Assembly (NCBI GenBank): GCA_015179025.1
Contig: WHUX01000001.1
Span: forward strand, 806,001 to 870,000
DNA from: Terfezia claveryi
Taxonomy: Eukaryota > Ascomycota > Pezizomycetes > Pezizales > Pezizaceae
Direction of reading: 5' to 3'
Length of the DNA: 64,000 nt
The notes below the pieces were generated by a model. It was not told the origin of the DNA, did no database searches, and worked only from the letters and a program-made list of their open reading frames with translations. Positions 1-12,899 of this stretch are shown here, piece by piece (position 1 is the stretch's first letter; every line of letters starts with the position of its first letter). Position numbers and translations under genes: made by a program.

Positions 1-3000
1 GATCCCAGTCTGTCCCTTATGCGAATCTTCGTCTGAATTCATATCCAGAGCAATAACTGGACAGAACTCAGCGGGGGGAGGAGACGACGGCGGTTTGGAA
101 GAAATCAGGCCTCGCCCAGTAGCAGCTGAATTAGTGGAATTGACGAATCTAGGTGGGTACTGGCTAGAGGATGGCCCCGCTGGGATGAGGTTTGTATGGA
201 CACTTGCTTGGTGATCCTCTTCTGCATCTGTAGGTCGCTGGGTCCACTGTTCAATAACTTCTCCAGCAGTGCCAAATCCAACGATTTCTCTATTCTTTTC
301 ACGTGCAATTCTCTTGTCTCGCTCCTCTTCCCGCTGCAGTTGCTCGGGGTATGAAGTCCAGGGGTTGTAGGCTTTCTCCGTTGCTGTGGCTGTGTGTGAA
401 GTATGTGCATTGTGTCTGCCAGGTCTAGGCATTACTTGACGACCGTCAATTTTTATAGGCAACGGAATAGGTTTGTTAACTTGTGCTGAAGTTCCTTCTG
501 TAGCTCTGACAGTAGTTGCATTGTCGTCTAGCTGAGGGTGGATATGCTTAGAGTTTACTGGGGACATGGGAATTGCAGGCATATTATCCTTTGTTTCTGG
601 AGGCCTTTCAGCAATGATATTTTGACTAGAGTATTGCTGGTGAGCAAAAGTGCTGTTCCTGGTGTCGTTGTTTGCTTGCTGTTTTGATCTATCGCCGATT
701 GACCCGTACGGACTAGCCCGGGGATTTGTTTTCTCGCTCCACCTCAATGACTCGCTATCGAGACGGCAGTTCAACGAGGGGTCGTACCTAGGATCTCGGA
801 TAGACATGTTGTATGTGTTGGTAGAAGGAAGGGAGGATTGTGAAGAGGACTGGAGAGTAGAGAATTTCTTTGTGGGCGACCTATTGCCAAAAGACCCGGG
901 TCTGTAAGGAATAGATGCAAGTGAATGAGGTTGTGCGGGTGATTGATGTAAAACAGTGGATATATGGAAGGAGTTTTGAGTAGAAGTTGGAGTTGGTTGT
1001 GGTGAAATCAAGGAATGGTGGTGAGGTGGATTAGGTAAAGATATATTCTGTGGGGTATGGGCAAGATCACTGTTGTTTTGACCTCGCGAATCTGTTGTTA
1101 CTTGGCCTCCTACTGCTACTACCGCTAGTCTCGCCGCTTCGGCCGCTGCCTTCTCTGCCTCCGCTGCCTTCTCTGCCTTCTCTGCCTCCGCTGCCTTCTC
1201 TGCCTTCTCTGCCTCCGCTGCCTTCTCTGCCTCCGCTGCGGCTCTAGCTGCCTTAGCTTCAGCTTCTTTCTCCAACGCCTCAAGCTTCAGTCGCAATCTC
1301 TCTTTCCTTGCAGCTTCCTCAGCCTCTTCTTCCTGCCTCCGCTTACGTGCGAGTTCCCTACGCTCTTTCATAATTCGTTCTTGCTGGGCAATCGGATCCT
1401 CAATGTCTTCACTGGGTATTATGGATGTTTCATTTTGTATGTTTGTTGATATTGTTGCACTTTGGGGAGTCAATGGTCCATTTGCTATATGTGGGGACTG
1501 CGGTTCTGGCTGTATTGGTGGTACTCCTGAGAAAAGATGTCGAGGAGAATAGACACTTTCTTCGTGGCTGAGGGGATACTCGGGGTTATACATACCCTTA
1601 TTAAAGGATAGGCGTCTGCCAGTACTGCCACTACCGCCACTAACGTTGGAAGAAGTCCGGCGCCGCCTGTATTCATCCTGACGATATGCACCAACCCTAG
1701 TCTGCTGAAAAGCTGGTGAAGGCTCTGCTGGTCCCGACAGTTGCGAAGGTGGTCTCTGTAGGACTTGTGCTTTACCGAGCTGCAAGTCTGCCCTAGGATT
1801 CCGCAATACCCGGTTGCGATCTTGTACTGGCTCCAACTGCCCCGTTTGCGAGTTATACAGCTGGTTATTCATAGGCCTGTCACGCCACGACCTGTTGAAG
1901 TCGTCTACATGGACTTCTCTGGAACCCACGTTACTCTGAGATCCACCAAAATCACTCGCCCTAGACTCACTGCGTGGGGCCGGTAATGGTACTGTGTTAG
2001 GTGGTGGTAAAGGTGCCCATGGTGAAGCCCTAGGGGGGGGTGCATCTTTGATGCCGTTGTCCGGTTTATCTATACCTTTATTTGAATCTCTAGTGAAGAC
2101 GAGAGTTTTGGGTTCACTTGGCTTCTCGAGGACTCTTTGGGAGGGTTCTTTCTCTGATGCCTTTGGTACTGGCGGTATAAATGAAGACGTTGGGGCGGGA
2201 ACTGCTGCAGTGGGTGTGGGAATAGTTGACTCTGGTTGCAAGGCTACCTTCGTCCCGTCATTCCACTCAATGGGCCCTGGAACCCAGTCATCATCATCGT
2301 CCTCGTCAGCCCATGTCGATTCCTTGCCTGCATCCTCAGTCTGGAGCCTTGATGCAAGATGTATTCCATAGGTCTGTTTGAGCTCCTCGTCTGTGATTTC
2401 TTTGGCAGGAACCACTGGTGGTGCTGTAACCGTGGTTTGTGAGATTCTGATCACTTGACGCAATGAGATGTGACATACGTTGGTTCTTATTCCAGACTGC
2501 CCGCTGTGCTTCGGCTGCGTTCTTCGCTCCTGCAGACACTGATGAACCCAGCCCACCAGGTGACGAATCACGAATCCCTGAGGATGATTTCGCTACAAGT
2601 CGAGGCTTTGCAAGAGACAGCGTTGCTGGACTGCTTGCAGTCGTTTGCGGTGACAGTGAGGACACTTGCCCCCATATTAGCAGCCTTGAATAGCGCAAGA
2701 AAGAGGTGGTAAGCACATACATCTCTCTGACCCAAACACTGTTTTCGTAGGCGTACTGCTTGGCCCAGCCGAGGCCTTCTCCAGAAAGTCCTTGTTTATT
2801 GATACAGCTTTGAAAGACTGAGGCTTCTTGACAGAGGACCGTGTAGTAGCCTTAGCTGATCCCTGGACCCCTGCGCTCTTCGTAGGAGAGCCAGAACCTG
2901 ATCCAACATCAATATCACTGTCTACCAAATCGACACCCATCCCCGGAGTCTGTGTTCGCAATTCATCGATTGTTTTCTGTCGGTTAAGAGAATCGTGAGT

Positions 3001-3303
3001 ACATAACCAATCAGCCTTACTTTGCAAGAAACACAAACTAACAATCGAATCAGAAATGACATTTCCTCCACTCTCAGTTCCCTCTGTTGCAACTTCGGTC
3101 GCCCCCAGATCACGCGTGCTTGTTTCGGTGTGGTTTCTTTCGGGTAAGCCACCAGAGGTGGCAGAGCCGACAGTTTTGGATACATCAACGTCGGTTGTCG
3201 AATCGACAACCGACTGCCCTACTTGTGACTCCACATTGACAATACTCTGTTGTGCCATAACAAGGTGAATCTCCGCTAGATGAAGGAGTGGTAATAACGC
3301 CAT
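1..3303 (-). CDS. Conserved Pezizomycotina protein of unknown function (3' end beyond window)
   Basis: Partial gene: exons 2721-3303, 2479-2664 and 1-2423, with introns 2665-2720 and 2424-2478, both phase 1 with GTATGT donors. About 1,060 residues are visible and the frame is open to the window edge. Recognisable blocks in order are KPRLVAKSSSGIRDSSP, an AVWNKNQ segment, a tryptophan/acidic stretch (TWADEDDDDDW), SPWAPLPPP, DDFNRSWRD, then a long charged helix. That helix contains an Ala-Glu-Lys coiled coil encoded by an 18-nt imperfect repeat at about 1140-1250. From memory this block order occurs in an uncharacterised protein widespread in filamentous ascomycetes; I cannot name it or give a function. 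Low complexity and coiled coil suggest a scaffold or RNA-associated protein (inference). The start could be 3303 or the in-frame Met at 3258. A stop-free 66-nt stretch (2977-3042) may be a further intron. Confidence 0.8.
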
Positions 3304-6300
3304 GACAAAGGTCAGTCACCCAAGTGTATGCGCAGGAAGGGCTTACGCCTTGGGGGCACAAACAGAAGGTACTAGGTCTTGGTCGCCACGATAGGGTCGC
3401 CTCTTCAGGCCCTCTGGATTATATAAATGCCAGGGGCTGTCTCGCGTTGTGTAACTAAAAAGGTGGAATATCTATCAGTAAACGCCTGGCAAGCAGGGCA
3501 CAGGCCCGAATCTGCCTTCTCGTGCGGTCTTGGAGGCAACCAGAGGAGGGGTGTTGTCTTTACCGTGAAGCTAGTAGGGGACTCCTATGGGCACGAAATT
3601 TCGGGCAGTGCTGCGCTCAAACTTGATGCGTGTCGTAGGATACGGGGAGAATCACAGCTCGAATGCGGCTGTTCTTCTGTGCTGCTTCCGAGCAATGAGT
3701 CTGAGAATTAATCTCAAGACAGGATACCTCTTTAGACTAGAGGGGGGGTGGGAACTTAGAGTCGTGCCTTTCTCCACTGACGCAGTGGGCTTCGGTTAGA
3801 GTTTGGGAGGAGGTCCCGCCTAATGCTCTTGGCGATTCTTTGTGTTGTGGGTGCATTGCCGGGATGCAGTAGGAGAAGCCTGTCCGTGGACCTCGTTGCT
3901 TCGCATGTAGATCCCAGCAGCAGGGAACAGGGAGTTGTATAATATTAATTGGCGTGGGGCTGCAATATAATACCTGTATCGTGTATAGAACGTAGGTAAC
4001 GTTTCTGGATACCTGGAGTTGCTTAAAAGCAGCTATTGAAGGTGTGTACTGATCCTATATTATCATGAGGCCTGTTGCTCCATATCATGAAGGCTAATAC
4101 CATAGTTATTATTCTTTCGAACGACTGGTTCAGGTCTCCTTTGTGGTCGGCAAGCTAAGTAGTGATGTAGTATGGTTAAGTTCTATCAATCCATTATCAT
4201 TAATGGCCTCATGTCTCATGTCTCATGAACAGCGAGCGGCCACTATGAATATTGCGCACGATTTGCTCGTTAGTAACTCTCTTGTATATAATTATGCCTT
4301 CCACACATTCATTTTCCACGTCACACACGCGACAGTTACCCTCAACAGCCGCATCTCTCCAAAATCACACCAGTGAGGACAATTCAACCAGACTAATGTA
4401 ATACTGACATTGAAATTCCGAGGACGAGCCTTGCTCGGAAAGCGTTCTACAGCGAAACTTGGCGAGATAGGTCCCTTGTCGTCAAGACTTTCCACCGAAA
4501 CACGAGAATTGGCAGGTGTCAATCCCACATGTTTATGCTGTACAGCTTAGGGAGTCAATCAGGGTAACTGTTTTGGCCAACAGCATTGTTCACCATCCGT
4601 GACCATGTCCAAAGCCTAATACCTTTGCGGCTGTCGAAATATCCACCAGACATGCGTAGCGTAAAACAGAGGTTTTTAGCTTAAATCCACAATAGTTTAG
4701 TATCAAAGCCACCCTTTTTTCTCTCGTATACATGTCTAGTCGGTGCCTCTCCCTGGGATACTCCCACCAAGTTCAGTCTCCCACTAGTAGACTAGAAAAA
4801 GCCTGAATACTTAGATCTAGAATGAAGCGCTGCTTGCCAGTGCACAACAAAGAGAGCCTCACCATAAAGGTAGTGTAGACGTATCAAGATGGTGGTCTAA
4901 AGATAGGAGAGGGACTTGAAATGAATATACCGGTTCAATGGAGCCTCGAAGTTGGGGCCGATTGCCTGCAGGAGCAGGAGGTCACTATTGGCCTTGTCAA
5001 AGAATGGCGGATCCAGAACACTCTTTATAAAACAGTCACACGACTAGAGGTTACTTAAGTAACTACAACAAAGTCAGTTTGTTTGCATTTCTATTGCAGA
5101 CATAACCCGGAACCAGCCTGGCCTAGAATCTCGTAGTTACCATGTGTGACTCCATACAAGAGGTGTCTGTATTCTGTAACTCCAAAGAGGATTGCCGTGC
5201 ATGCACTTACGTTGCTTATCCTCTTATGAGCGGTATAGTATTCCAATGCATAATTATGGATACTTGCAGAAGACAGCCTCGTTCCTGTTTTCGTGCCCAG
5301 AACTCTTTTCCAATCATGTGTGTTCAATTCAAAACTGACTGCAAATACTAGTACCTATGCATGTATAGTCATGTACATCAGCAGCGATATATGAAGCCCT
5401 CCAGCGTAAGCAGTAACATATTTAATTACATCTTGGGACAGTAAATGAACATGGGTAACATCTGGAGAAATACAGTTCATCATTTTGCTCTGATAAAAAA
5501 GCCTTCCAACGTCTTTTCCTCAAAAATCCACTTATAATTCACTACATAAAACTATACACATGCATCCACTACCATCTCTCAAAATGAACACTTAGTGGGC
5601 GTTGTTCTTATGGTGACCTTTGCAACCATTAGTACTGTCATATAACCACTTCCCTATGATATAGGGCTCTCATACGGGTGTGGAGATAGTATGCTTGGGC
5701 GTAGCCGATGGCCGATAAGGTGAACAATTGCTGTATAAACCCACCGTCATTAGTATTAGACCGCCCATGGTGGGGTTGAATATCTAGTGGCTGTCATCAC
5801 TTATGCATTTCACTGGCCTCTTCCGAAGTACTTGTCCTGGTACTCCCCGAGGAGGCCTGGGGTCTTCCTTGGTGGAGCAGGTCCCCTATGAGTTGATATT
5901 GCGACAGCCGTTAGCCCCCACTTCCGTTCAAACCTACCATCACCAGAGCGCCATTTTGAGAAGCCATAACATACTTAGATATGAAGTAGTCTCGGGAGAT
6001 ATGAAGAGGCAGGCGTACTTTGGAAGCTTGGTGTAGAAGTCAACTACACGGCTCATCCGGACAGCATCTTAGCGGTGCCGAGCTATATACCCCCACCGTC
6101 AATAGCTTGTAATTATCTCATCCCGGTGTCGGTAGTGGATGCTCAAGGTAGGAGAAGAGGAGGACGTAACGCCCTATATTCGTGCCATGGATAATTTCAG
6201 TTCTACACTTGCGCATGGAGTCCCTTGCTCGGCGGACAGAGGAGGGAGGCCATAGCTGGAGAAGCCACCTTCGGTGGGATAAGGGTAGAGATACCCCTCT

Positions 6301-9117
6301 TGACGATGAACCACATTATGCTTTAAAGAATAAAGAGGAGGGGCGATTGGTAGCGACAGGATTATAACGATACAATCCGTGAAGTTGATTTCAGGAATTC
6401 CTGCTCCACTCCAGCCATGCGTACATATTTGGATTCGTCTACGAAGTACATATACAACGTTGAATTGATGAACGTTACAAATTTCAGTTTCTGGAGCAAG
6501 CTCTTGGGGAGACACAGGGGATGTGGGGGGGAGGAGAACTAAGCCTCTGTGAGGAGCATGCATATGCGGATACATGCATGAAATCACCTTGCTATGTATA
6601 CCGGACGATCCGGTTTAACTCAGGATCCGGTAAAGTAAATTTGCAGCGGGGTATACCTTTTCCTCCCCAACCACAACATCTCCGAAGGAGGAAAGCATAC
6701 CTAGAGAGCCCACCAAGAGTTTTTTTATTTGCTGGCTAGTATTCTGATCATTGGGAGTGGGAAAATGCTATGCATCGTGAGTTAACTTGGTCAGCATCGC
6801 AAAAATCTTCAGGATCCAGGATTTACAGCAAGTTTACTAACTTTCAAAACTGAAGATGTTACAGACCAAGAACTGTACTAGATCCTAAAGTAGCGGAAAG
6901 TGCAGAAGCATGGTCATTCATTCAAGCTGGAATTCCTCAGTAACCTACAATATTACCGAAGCAACATCAGAAATTCTACTAGTTGATCAACTGTACTTCC
7001 CGAAGGTAGCGACAGTTTCAGAAGCTATTTCGCAGCTTGATGATCATGCTACATTTTTCGGTCTCTTTCCCTTATACCCAGCGCCAAATTCAAGTTTCCG
7101 ACGTTCTTCAGGCCCGGGAAGGCTTTCTAAGTAGATTCCGGCTTACTTAGGTATATTTGTATGTAATTATTTTTTAAGATCAATAAATTTCCACTGCGGT
7201 CCGGTTTTTCCGAAATTTGGGGGGTAGTCTGGTTGGCACAACGCCCCTCGTCCGTTAGGGCGGAAATCTGTATGTACATACATGTACCATAGCAGCAACA
7301 TTTGAGATTTAATTTAGGTATGGCTGAGGAAAAATTTAGGTGAATAGCAGTATATTGGAAAGCATGCCGGTGACCGATGTTCTGGGGCAGCACGTTTAAA
7401 TGGTGCAATAACAGGGGCTTCCTCCTTCAGGGGAATCGTGGACAAATATGCTTATATCTCCGCCTCGTCAAGATGTAAGTTATTCCGAAAGTATCTACAA
7501 TATGCAATCTCTATTACCCAAGAAGTTGGACTCACAAACCCCCGGCATTGGAGGGGCATATACACTTGCATACTTTCTGCAAGCGGGTATGGTATACGTA
7601 GGTGATAACCAAGTCGTATGGACATTTACCCTCGGGGCGAGGGTTCAATTGTAGATATCATGAGTATATATGTACTAGCTGGCGTCTATTCTCTACTTAG
7701 TGCTGCAGTGGGATAACCCGCGAGACTGGGATAACCCTGCTGTGAGTAGAATTCAGCAGGCGTATACATACATACATATATACATATCTACCCGCGGCGG
7801 GTACTCTCTCAATCCAATAGAATAGTCTAACAACCATGTACTTTAGTATGACAGGGCCATTATCATGCTGTGTGGAGTAACTAGGTATGTACATTTGTAT
7901 GAGATAGAATCCCCTACCCGAAACTAAGAACCCCCTCCGAATTGAAGAACCCCCCCCCCAAGATTAGGTTTAATATAGGATCAAGAAGTTTGGGTGCTGA
8001 CCAGGCGTAATCTAACCATTTTGCAATAGGTTGTTAGCTGAAGTGATTAAAGCGTGGCCGTTGCGAGGTATGCAGACCCCGGCCCACCACTCGAATTTAA
8101 GAACCGGTTCTTTAATTCGAATTACGCGGTACCGGTACCTCAACATAACGTGTCATGAAAGGCATCCTTGTAAACACTCAGTTGGCAACAATTTGTACTC
8201 AAGTAGATAAAAAAAATTCCGTAAGTCAGTTGAAGTGAGCTAACGGGATGTGAAGAGTTGTAAGTCTAATACTACATACTTACTCTCTTCCAGTTTATCC
8301 AGTTTGTATGTTTTTTCCTGCTGTTGGAGACCGTGATTAGAAACGGTTTACTGCAGAATTATAACACAACCAGACTTACCACCACCACCTGGCGCTGTTA
8401 TGTCATTGGCATTGTCAAAGTTGCTTCGAGGGTATATCCATATTCATGTCCTCCTTCCTCAATGCTTTCTGGTTTTTGATATGTAAAGGGTAATTAATTA
8501 CCTGGGCGTGTCTGGCTGGCTAGTAGTTCATGTCGGAGTTGAGGTCGTGTAGCGTAGGGAGATCGCAACCCACACATGGCAGGACTGCACGAATATCTTC
8601 TTGAACTTGCCTTGTTTTATCGTGCTCCTGCCTTGCTGCCGAGACCGAAGGCAAAAGAACACAGGGATGTACCCATGCCGAGAAAGCAGTTTCCGAGCGA
8701 TGGGTCTTCAAGTGACTTAAGTAGTCCTCCTTTTTCACCTCACGTTGGCATCTCAGTCTTCAGTTTGGCAATCACTGAGACTTCTCCAGCAGTTGAAGCA
8801 GCAACCAGACAATCCCTCTAGACATCCCACCATCACTCGCTGGAGCTAGTGCTCGCTACCCACGTTCTTTACAAGTTAACAGGACCCTTTTTACCCCCTT
8901 CTTTCTAGAGTAACGCCTCGCTTTCGGTACAGCGGCGACCCCAGAAGAAGAATATTTACCTACGCTGCGGGTGGCCGTAGTTGGAAGATCTATACTTCTC
9001 CAACGGCTTCCGGTCAGGATAGTCGATACTTGATTGTTGATAACATAGGGGGTTGCAACGTGCCTGGCAACTATTTCGGTCCTGGTACCTCTATCCTCAA
9101 TACAACATACATAAACA
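3304..9117. other. Gene-poor interval, 5.8 kb
   Basis: No open reading frame here has both splice logic and recognisable protein character; those above 60 codons look random in composition. The left part is the promoter side of the minus-strand gene ending at 3303 and the right part leads to the GT8 gene at 9118. It holds one copy of the dispersed repeat (7224-7258), one near-match to the TTCAGGGTAA motif near 4557, and short GTACATA/TATACA-rich runs around 7760-7790. I saw no transposase or reverse transcriptase signature. Confidence 0.6.
7224..7258 (+). repeat. Dispersed noncoding repeat, copy 1
   Basis: Best copy of a short family found at five intergenic sites. It starts GTAGTCTGGTTGGCACAA and continues into GCCCCTC and CCGTTAG. 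The last part can form a small CGCCC/GGGCG hairpin. Origin unknown. Confidence 0.5.
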
Positions 9118-10373
9118 ATGCGGTCACGGTTATCACTGCTGATACCCACGGTACTATTTTTGGGGCTGTGCATCGTACTGTTTGGAGCGTACAGTGAGTT
9201 TAACTCTGCATAGGGCCCGCTGGTGAGTATAAACGAACCCAGCTAATTCCAAAACTATCAGGCCCGACTTCGTCTGATACATTGCGCTCAATTCACAACC
9301 AGTATGAGACTACAAGATCAAAATTAGGTGGATCTTCGGATAAGGCGCTAAACACAGTAAAGGACTTGTTCAGTGCGGACGAACAAAAACAGCTTGATAA
9401 GAAGGCACGGTATGCCATTACTAGCAGTGTGCAAACTGCTTCGTTCACAGCCTTCGCCCTCATGCTTGGGTACTCAATCCAGAAGCACAATGACCTGGCT
9501 GCTATGGGCGCGGAGATGGTATTGTTGATTCGAGAGGATGGCGCGGATGGTGTCACAAAGGAAAATAGGACACGCTTGGAGGCGGCCGGATGGAGGGTGA
9601 AGGTCGCTGAGGATTTGGAATTTGAAAATGTAGACAACTCGAAGATTCGTGCGCACCATCGACACAACTTAAACAAATTACATTTGTGGTCTTGGACGGA
9701 GTATGAGAAGATTCTGTTTATTGACGCTGATGTGGTCTGTAAAGGATCATTGAGAGAGCTCTGGGAAATTCCTGGAGGTGCGGCATAGTCACCACCCCCG
9801 ACGTTAGGCAAACGGATACTGATGACGTGTAGACTTTGCTGCTGCACCAGATGTTTGGTGGAACGTTCTTACCGATAATAAGTTCAACTCTGGTGTCATC
9901 GTGTTCAAGCCGAGTCTGGAGGAATTCCACAAGTTAATCCACAAGGTCTCCGATCCCGAATACCACCGACCCAACGATGCCGATCAGGCTTTCCTTAATG
10001 TCTATTATCGGTTCCGTTACTTTGGACTGCCATACAAATACAATTTTAACTTAATTATGGTGAGCTTGTCGGTGCTAATGCCCTTACCAGAGTGTATATT
10101 CTAACACTGTGAAGTACCAATTCCACCGCCCACACTGGGATAAACTCTGGGATGAAGCTGTGCTTGTCCACTTCACTGTACGGAAGCCTAAACCTGACCC
10201 CAGAGAACACTGTCACAAGGGCTGTAACGAATGGGAACCAATGGAGGTAAGTCCAATACATTTTGGAAGTTGAAAGAAATACAGAGCTAATGATATGATA
10301 GTGGTATGCAATGCTTTTCAAGGAGATGCTTGCTTATTACGGTTGGGAGAAAGAGATCCCACTATATGCCTAA
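9118..10373 (+). CDS. Glycosyltransferase family 8 protein, glycogenin-like fold, type II membrane anchor
   Basis: Exons 9118-9193, 9262-9777, 9833-10059, 10091-10246 and 10302-10373 give 348 residues with a continuous frame. Residues 6-24 form a hydrophobic signal anchor behind a basic MRSR start, so the catalytic part should face the Golgi/ER lumen. The GT8 core shows the metal-binding DAD at about 180-182 (FIDADVV), the HNLNKLHLW block before it, FNSGVIVF, the NDADQAFLN segment and HFTVRKPKP near the end. The family transfers sugars from nucleotide-sugar donors with retention; the acceptor here cannot be told. It lacks the long C-terminal glycogen-synthase-binding tail of true glycogenins, so a Golgi glycan role is more likely. 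The 31-nt third intron is remarkable. Confidence 0.9.
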
Positions 10374-10882
10374 TCTGACGAACCATTATGATTGATGAAC
10401 CCATATCTCCTATGCAATCAATATCTGTAATGAGGTGGGAATATGGTGGAACTGGCTAGAGATGAGATTAAGCGATGCCATATGGCTCAAAGTTAAATGC
10501 GTACGCAACAGGTTTCACTTGGGGACGAACCGTTAATATTGGCTCTAGCATGGGGAATTTCCATGATTCGCTGCCACGCTTTGGAAACTTCGATTCGATG
10601 TTGATTTTTTTGTTATTATACCTTTATATTTGCTTTCATTGTTTGGGGGTGGGAATAATTTTTTTGTACCTAACTTTGCCATCGATTGAGGTGTCGTTTG
10701 AATCTTGAGAGATTTGAGTACATTTAGTCACGTGATGTATAACTTTCTTCCGTTTCGTGATGTTTTTTTTCCTGAGTTAAGCTCAGTCATCACTCACACG
10801 CCAATTCGTTCAGATTACAATCTAACCCAACTCCACTCCCGTTCTGTCTCCTTTCGTTCGTTGAAACACACATAGCTGAAAG
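10374..10882. other. Intergenic, GT8 3' end to RPA12 promoter
   Basis: Contains the 3' region of GT8 and the promoter of RPA12, including T-rich tracts near 10600-10670 and 10760. No gene or clear motif was seen. Confidence 0.6.
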
Positions 10883-11446
10883 ATGTCGGCAATTGGGTCA
10901 CTTGTTTTCTGCAGCGACTGTGGAAATCTTCTTGATACCACTTCAGGTAATGAGAAGCTTGTTTGTGAGCAGTGTGGTGGAGTTACTAGAGGTCGGGCAG
11001 CTCTCAATTCCTCAGCTTGGAGGCGAACACTGATTATTGATCAGATATCGCAACGAAAGAAGTCACTACCAAATCAGCACCATCAGCATTCCCCTCTGCA
11101 TTGCGACAAAAGCGATCAGCTGTCCAGACGTTGTCGAGTGATGATTTACAGACGGAAGCAACGGTAAGTGAAATTAGGCTAGTAGACTAGGTGAGATTGG
11201 AAGCTGATATCTGAGGATTGAGGGGTGGTAGATTCAACAGGCGTGCCCGGAGTGTGGGAACCCGGAGATGAAATTTTATACGTTGCAGTTGAGGAGTGCG
11301 GATGAAGGGGTGCGTTTTAGGTTTCCTGAGATGCGGATGTGGTGAGGCTCTGCTAAACGTTTTGGGGTTAGGCAACTGTTTTTTATAGGTGTGATAAGTG
11401 TGGGCATAAGTATGGATTCCTAGAATGTAATTTTGAAAGAAGATGA
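10883..11446 (+). CDS. RPA12: RNA polymerase I subunit Rpa12 (A12.2)
   Basis: Exons 10883-10991, 11045-11163, 11232-11309 and 11372-11446 give 126 residues, the usual length for this subunit. The N-terminal zinc ribbon is FCSDCGNLLD...LVCEQCG and the C-terminal TFIIS-like ribbon is CPECGNPEMKFYTLQLRSADEG followed, after the last intron, by ATVFYRCDKCGHKYGF. The DE of RSADEG corresponds to the acidic hairpin that complements the active site in RNA cleavage by Pol I. Donors are unusual (GTCGGG for intron 1, GTGCGT for intron 3), and reading through intron 3 would destroy the second ribbon. It acts in the nucleolus in rRNA transcription, proofreading and termination. A promoter gap of 509 bp separates it from GT8. 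Confidence 0.94.
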
Positions 11447-11705
11447 AGACTAATATTGATGAGATGCGTAGATTCAATACGAACAATTAAATGTGGACGT
11501 TGTTTTCATGTTTGTGGCAAAATGGGTTTGGAGGAAGACTCTAGTATCACGTAATCATCATATTTTTAGGAACTTTCTCCTAGACACATTTCGGGCGTGT
11601 TCCATCATCGAAAACTCGCCATCTTTTGTGATATAGAAAATCGAAATCGCTACACCTACCTACGCCTATTGATCTTTCAATTAACAGCTTCCAACTGAAT
11701 CAAAT

Positions 11706-12288
11706 ATGGGTTCCGTTGTTTTACCACACTTGAAAACTGGTAAGCCTGTGGAGTGGAGAGATACAAGGAAGGCGGCATTTACTAACTTCTTGGTGTTTGT
11801 GTTGTTCAGGATGGCACGTCGACCAGGCTATCATGTCTGAAGAGGACCGTCTCGTCGTCATTCGCTTCGGTCGGGATTGGGACCCCGATTGTATGAGGCA
11901 AGATGAGATTCTCTATCGTAAGTCGCTGCTCCGTCTACATCATATTTGATACCAGAAGATCCTAAGCTAATTTAATTCCTGGGCAATGAGCTTAACAGGA
12001 ATCGCTGACAAGGTCAAAAACTTCGCTGTCATCTATCTTTGCGATATCGACGAAGTGCCTGATTTCAACAAGATGTATGAGCTGTACGACGCCGTCACCA
12101 TCATGTTCTTCTTCAGGAATAAACATATGATGTGTGATTTTGGTACGGGAAATAATAATAAGCTGAACTGGGTCTTGGAGGATAAGCAGGAGTTGATTGA
12201 TATCATTGAGACGATCTATAAGGGCGCGAGAAAGGGGAGAGGGTTGGTTGTTAGCCCGAAGGATTATTCTACGAGGTACAGATACTAG
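11706..12288 (+). CDS. DIB1: Dim1/Dib1, thioredoxin-fold protein of the U4/U6.U5 tri-snRNP
   Basis: Exons 11706-11739, 11810-11917 and 11999-12288 give 143 residues, the family length. It begins MGSVVLPHLKTGWHVDQAI and contains EEDRLVVIRFGRDWDPDCM, the position where the thioredoxin CXXC would lie (here DPDC). It continues with KVKNFAVIYLCDIDEVPDFN and ends with the basic tail YSTRYRY typical of Dim1. The protein is an essential small component of the spliceosomal U5 region and must leave before activation. Introns are 70 and 81 nt, both phase 1. It starts 259 bp after RPA12 on the same strand. Confidence 0.96.
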
Positions 12289-12899
12289 AGTGGTGGTCGA
12301 TGTTGTATGACGGTGCCTCTCTGCTTCGACTTGGATATATGGGAGCAGGTGCTTTGTTGGGATGAGCTGAAAACTGAATGCAATATATATATATATATAT
12401 TTGCATTCCGAGGTTAGGTGAATTGAAAGAAGGGGGATGAATGGGGGGGTATGGGGAGCCAGAAGAAAGGAAGCACTCTTCAAAAAAAGACGAGGGCTTG
12501 CTTTTCTGCGGGGGAGAAGGGGGCCATGGCGAGCTCGAGGAATAGGTGATGATGCACCATGTGGTAAACATCGCTCGTTTGACATTATGGAGTATATGGT
12601 CGCTGGGAATTGTTGTTTTTGTTCGTCCGAAGCAGCATAGCTTTGTATCACTACCCCAGGTTACGTTTGAATCATTAAATGCAATGAGATCAAGATATTT
12701 ATTGTCTACTTTTTCATAAGATTGTCGCTGAAAGTGCCTGTCTGCGTGTCCGGAAATAAATTGTATCTCACGCGGCGAGCTAAAAATATTAAAATGGTAA
12801 TTTACACGTCCTGCGCGTCAACCCGCAAGCCTCAGTCAAGCATTCCAGCATTCGCAACCCTATAGATCCCCCGCATACCAGAGAATCAACTAAAGCAAC
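12289..12899. other. Intergenic, DIB1 to POL32
   Basis: 3' region of DIB1 and promoter of POL32. It includes an (AT)n microsatellite at about 12384-12400. Open frames on the minus strand across 11992-12651 are shadows of DIB1 plus low-complexity DNA. No other gene was seen. Confidence 0.6.

Noticed and set aside
3304..9117. Degenerate transposon
   Set aside because: I looked for reverse transcriptase, integrase or transposase motifs and terminal repeats and saw none; no clear RIP-like AT bias either.
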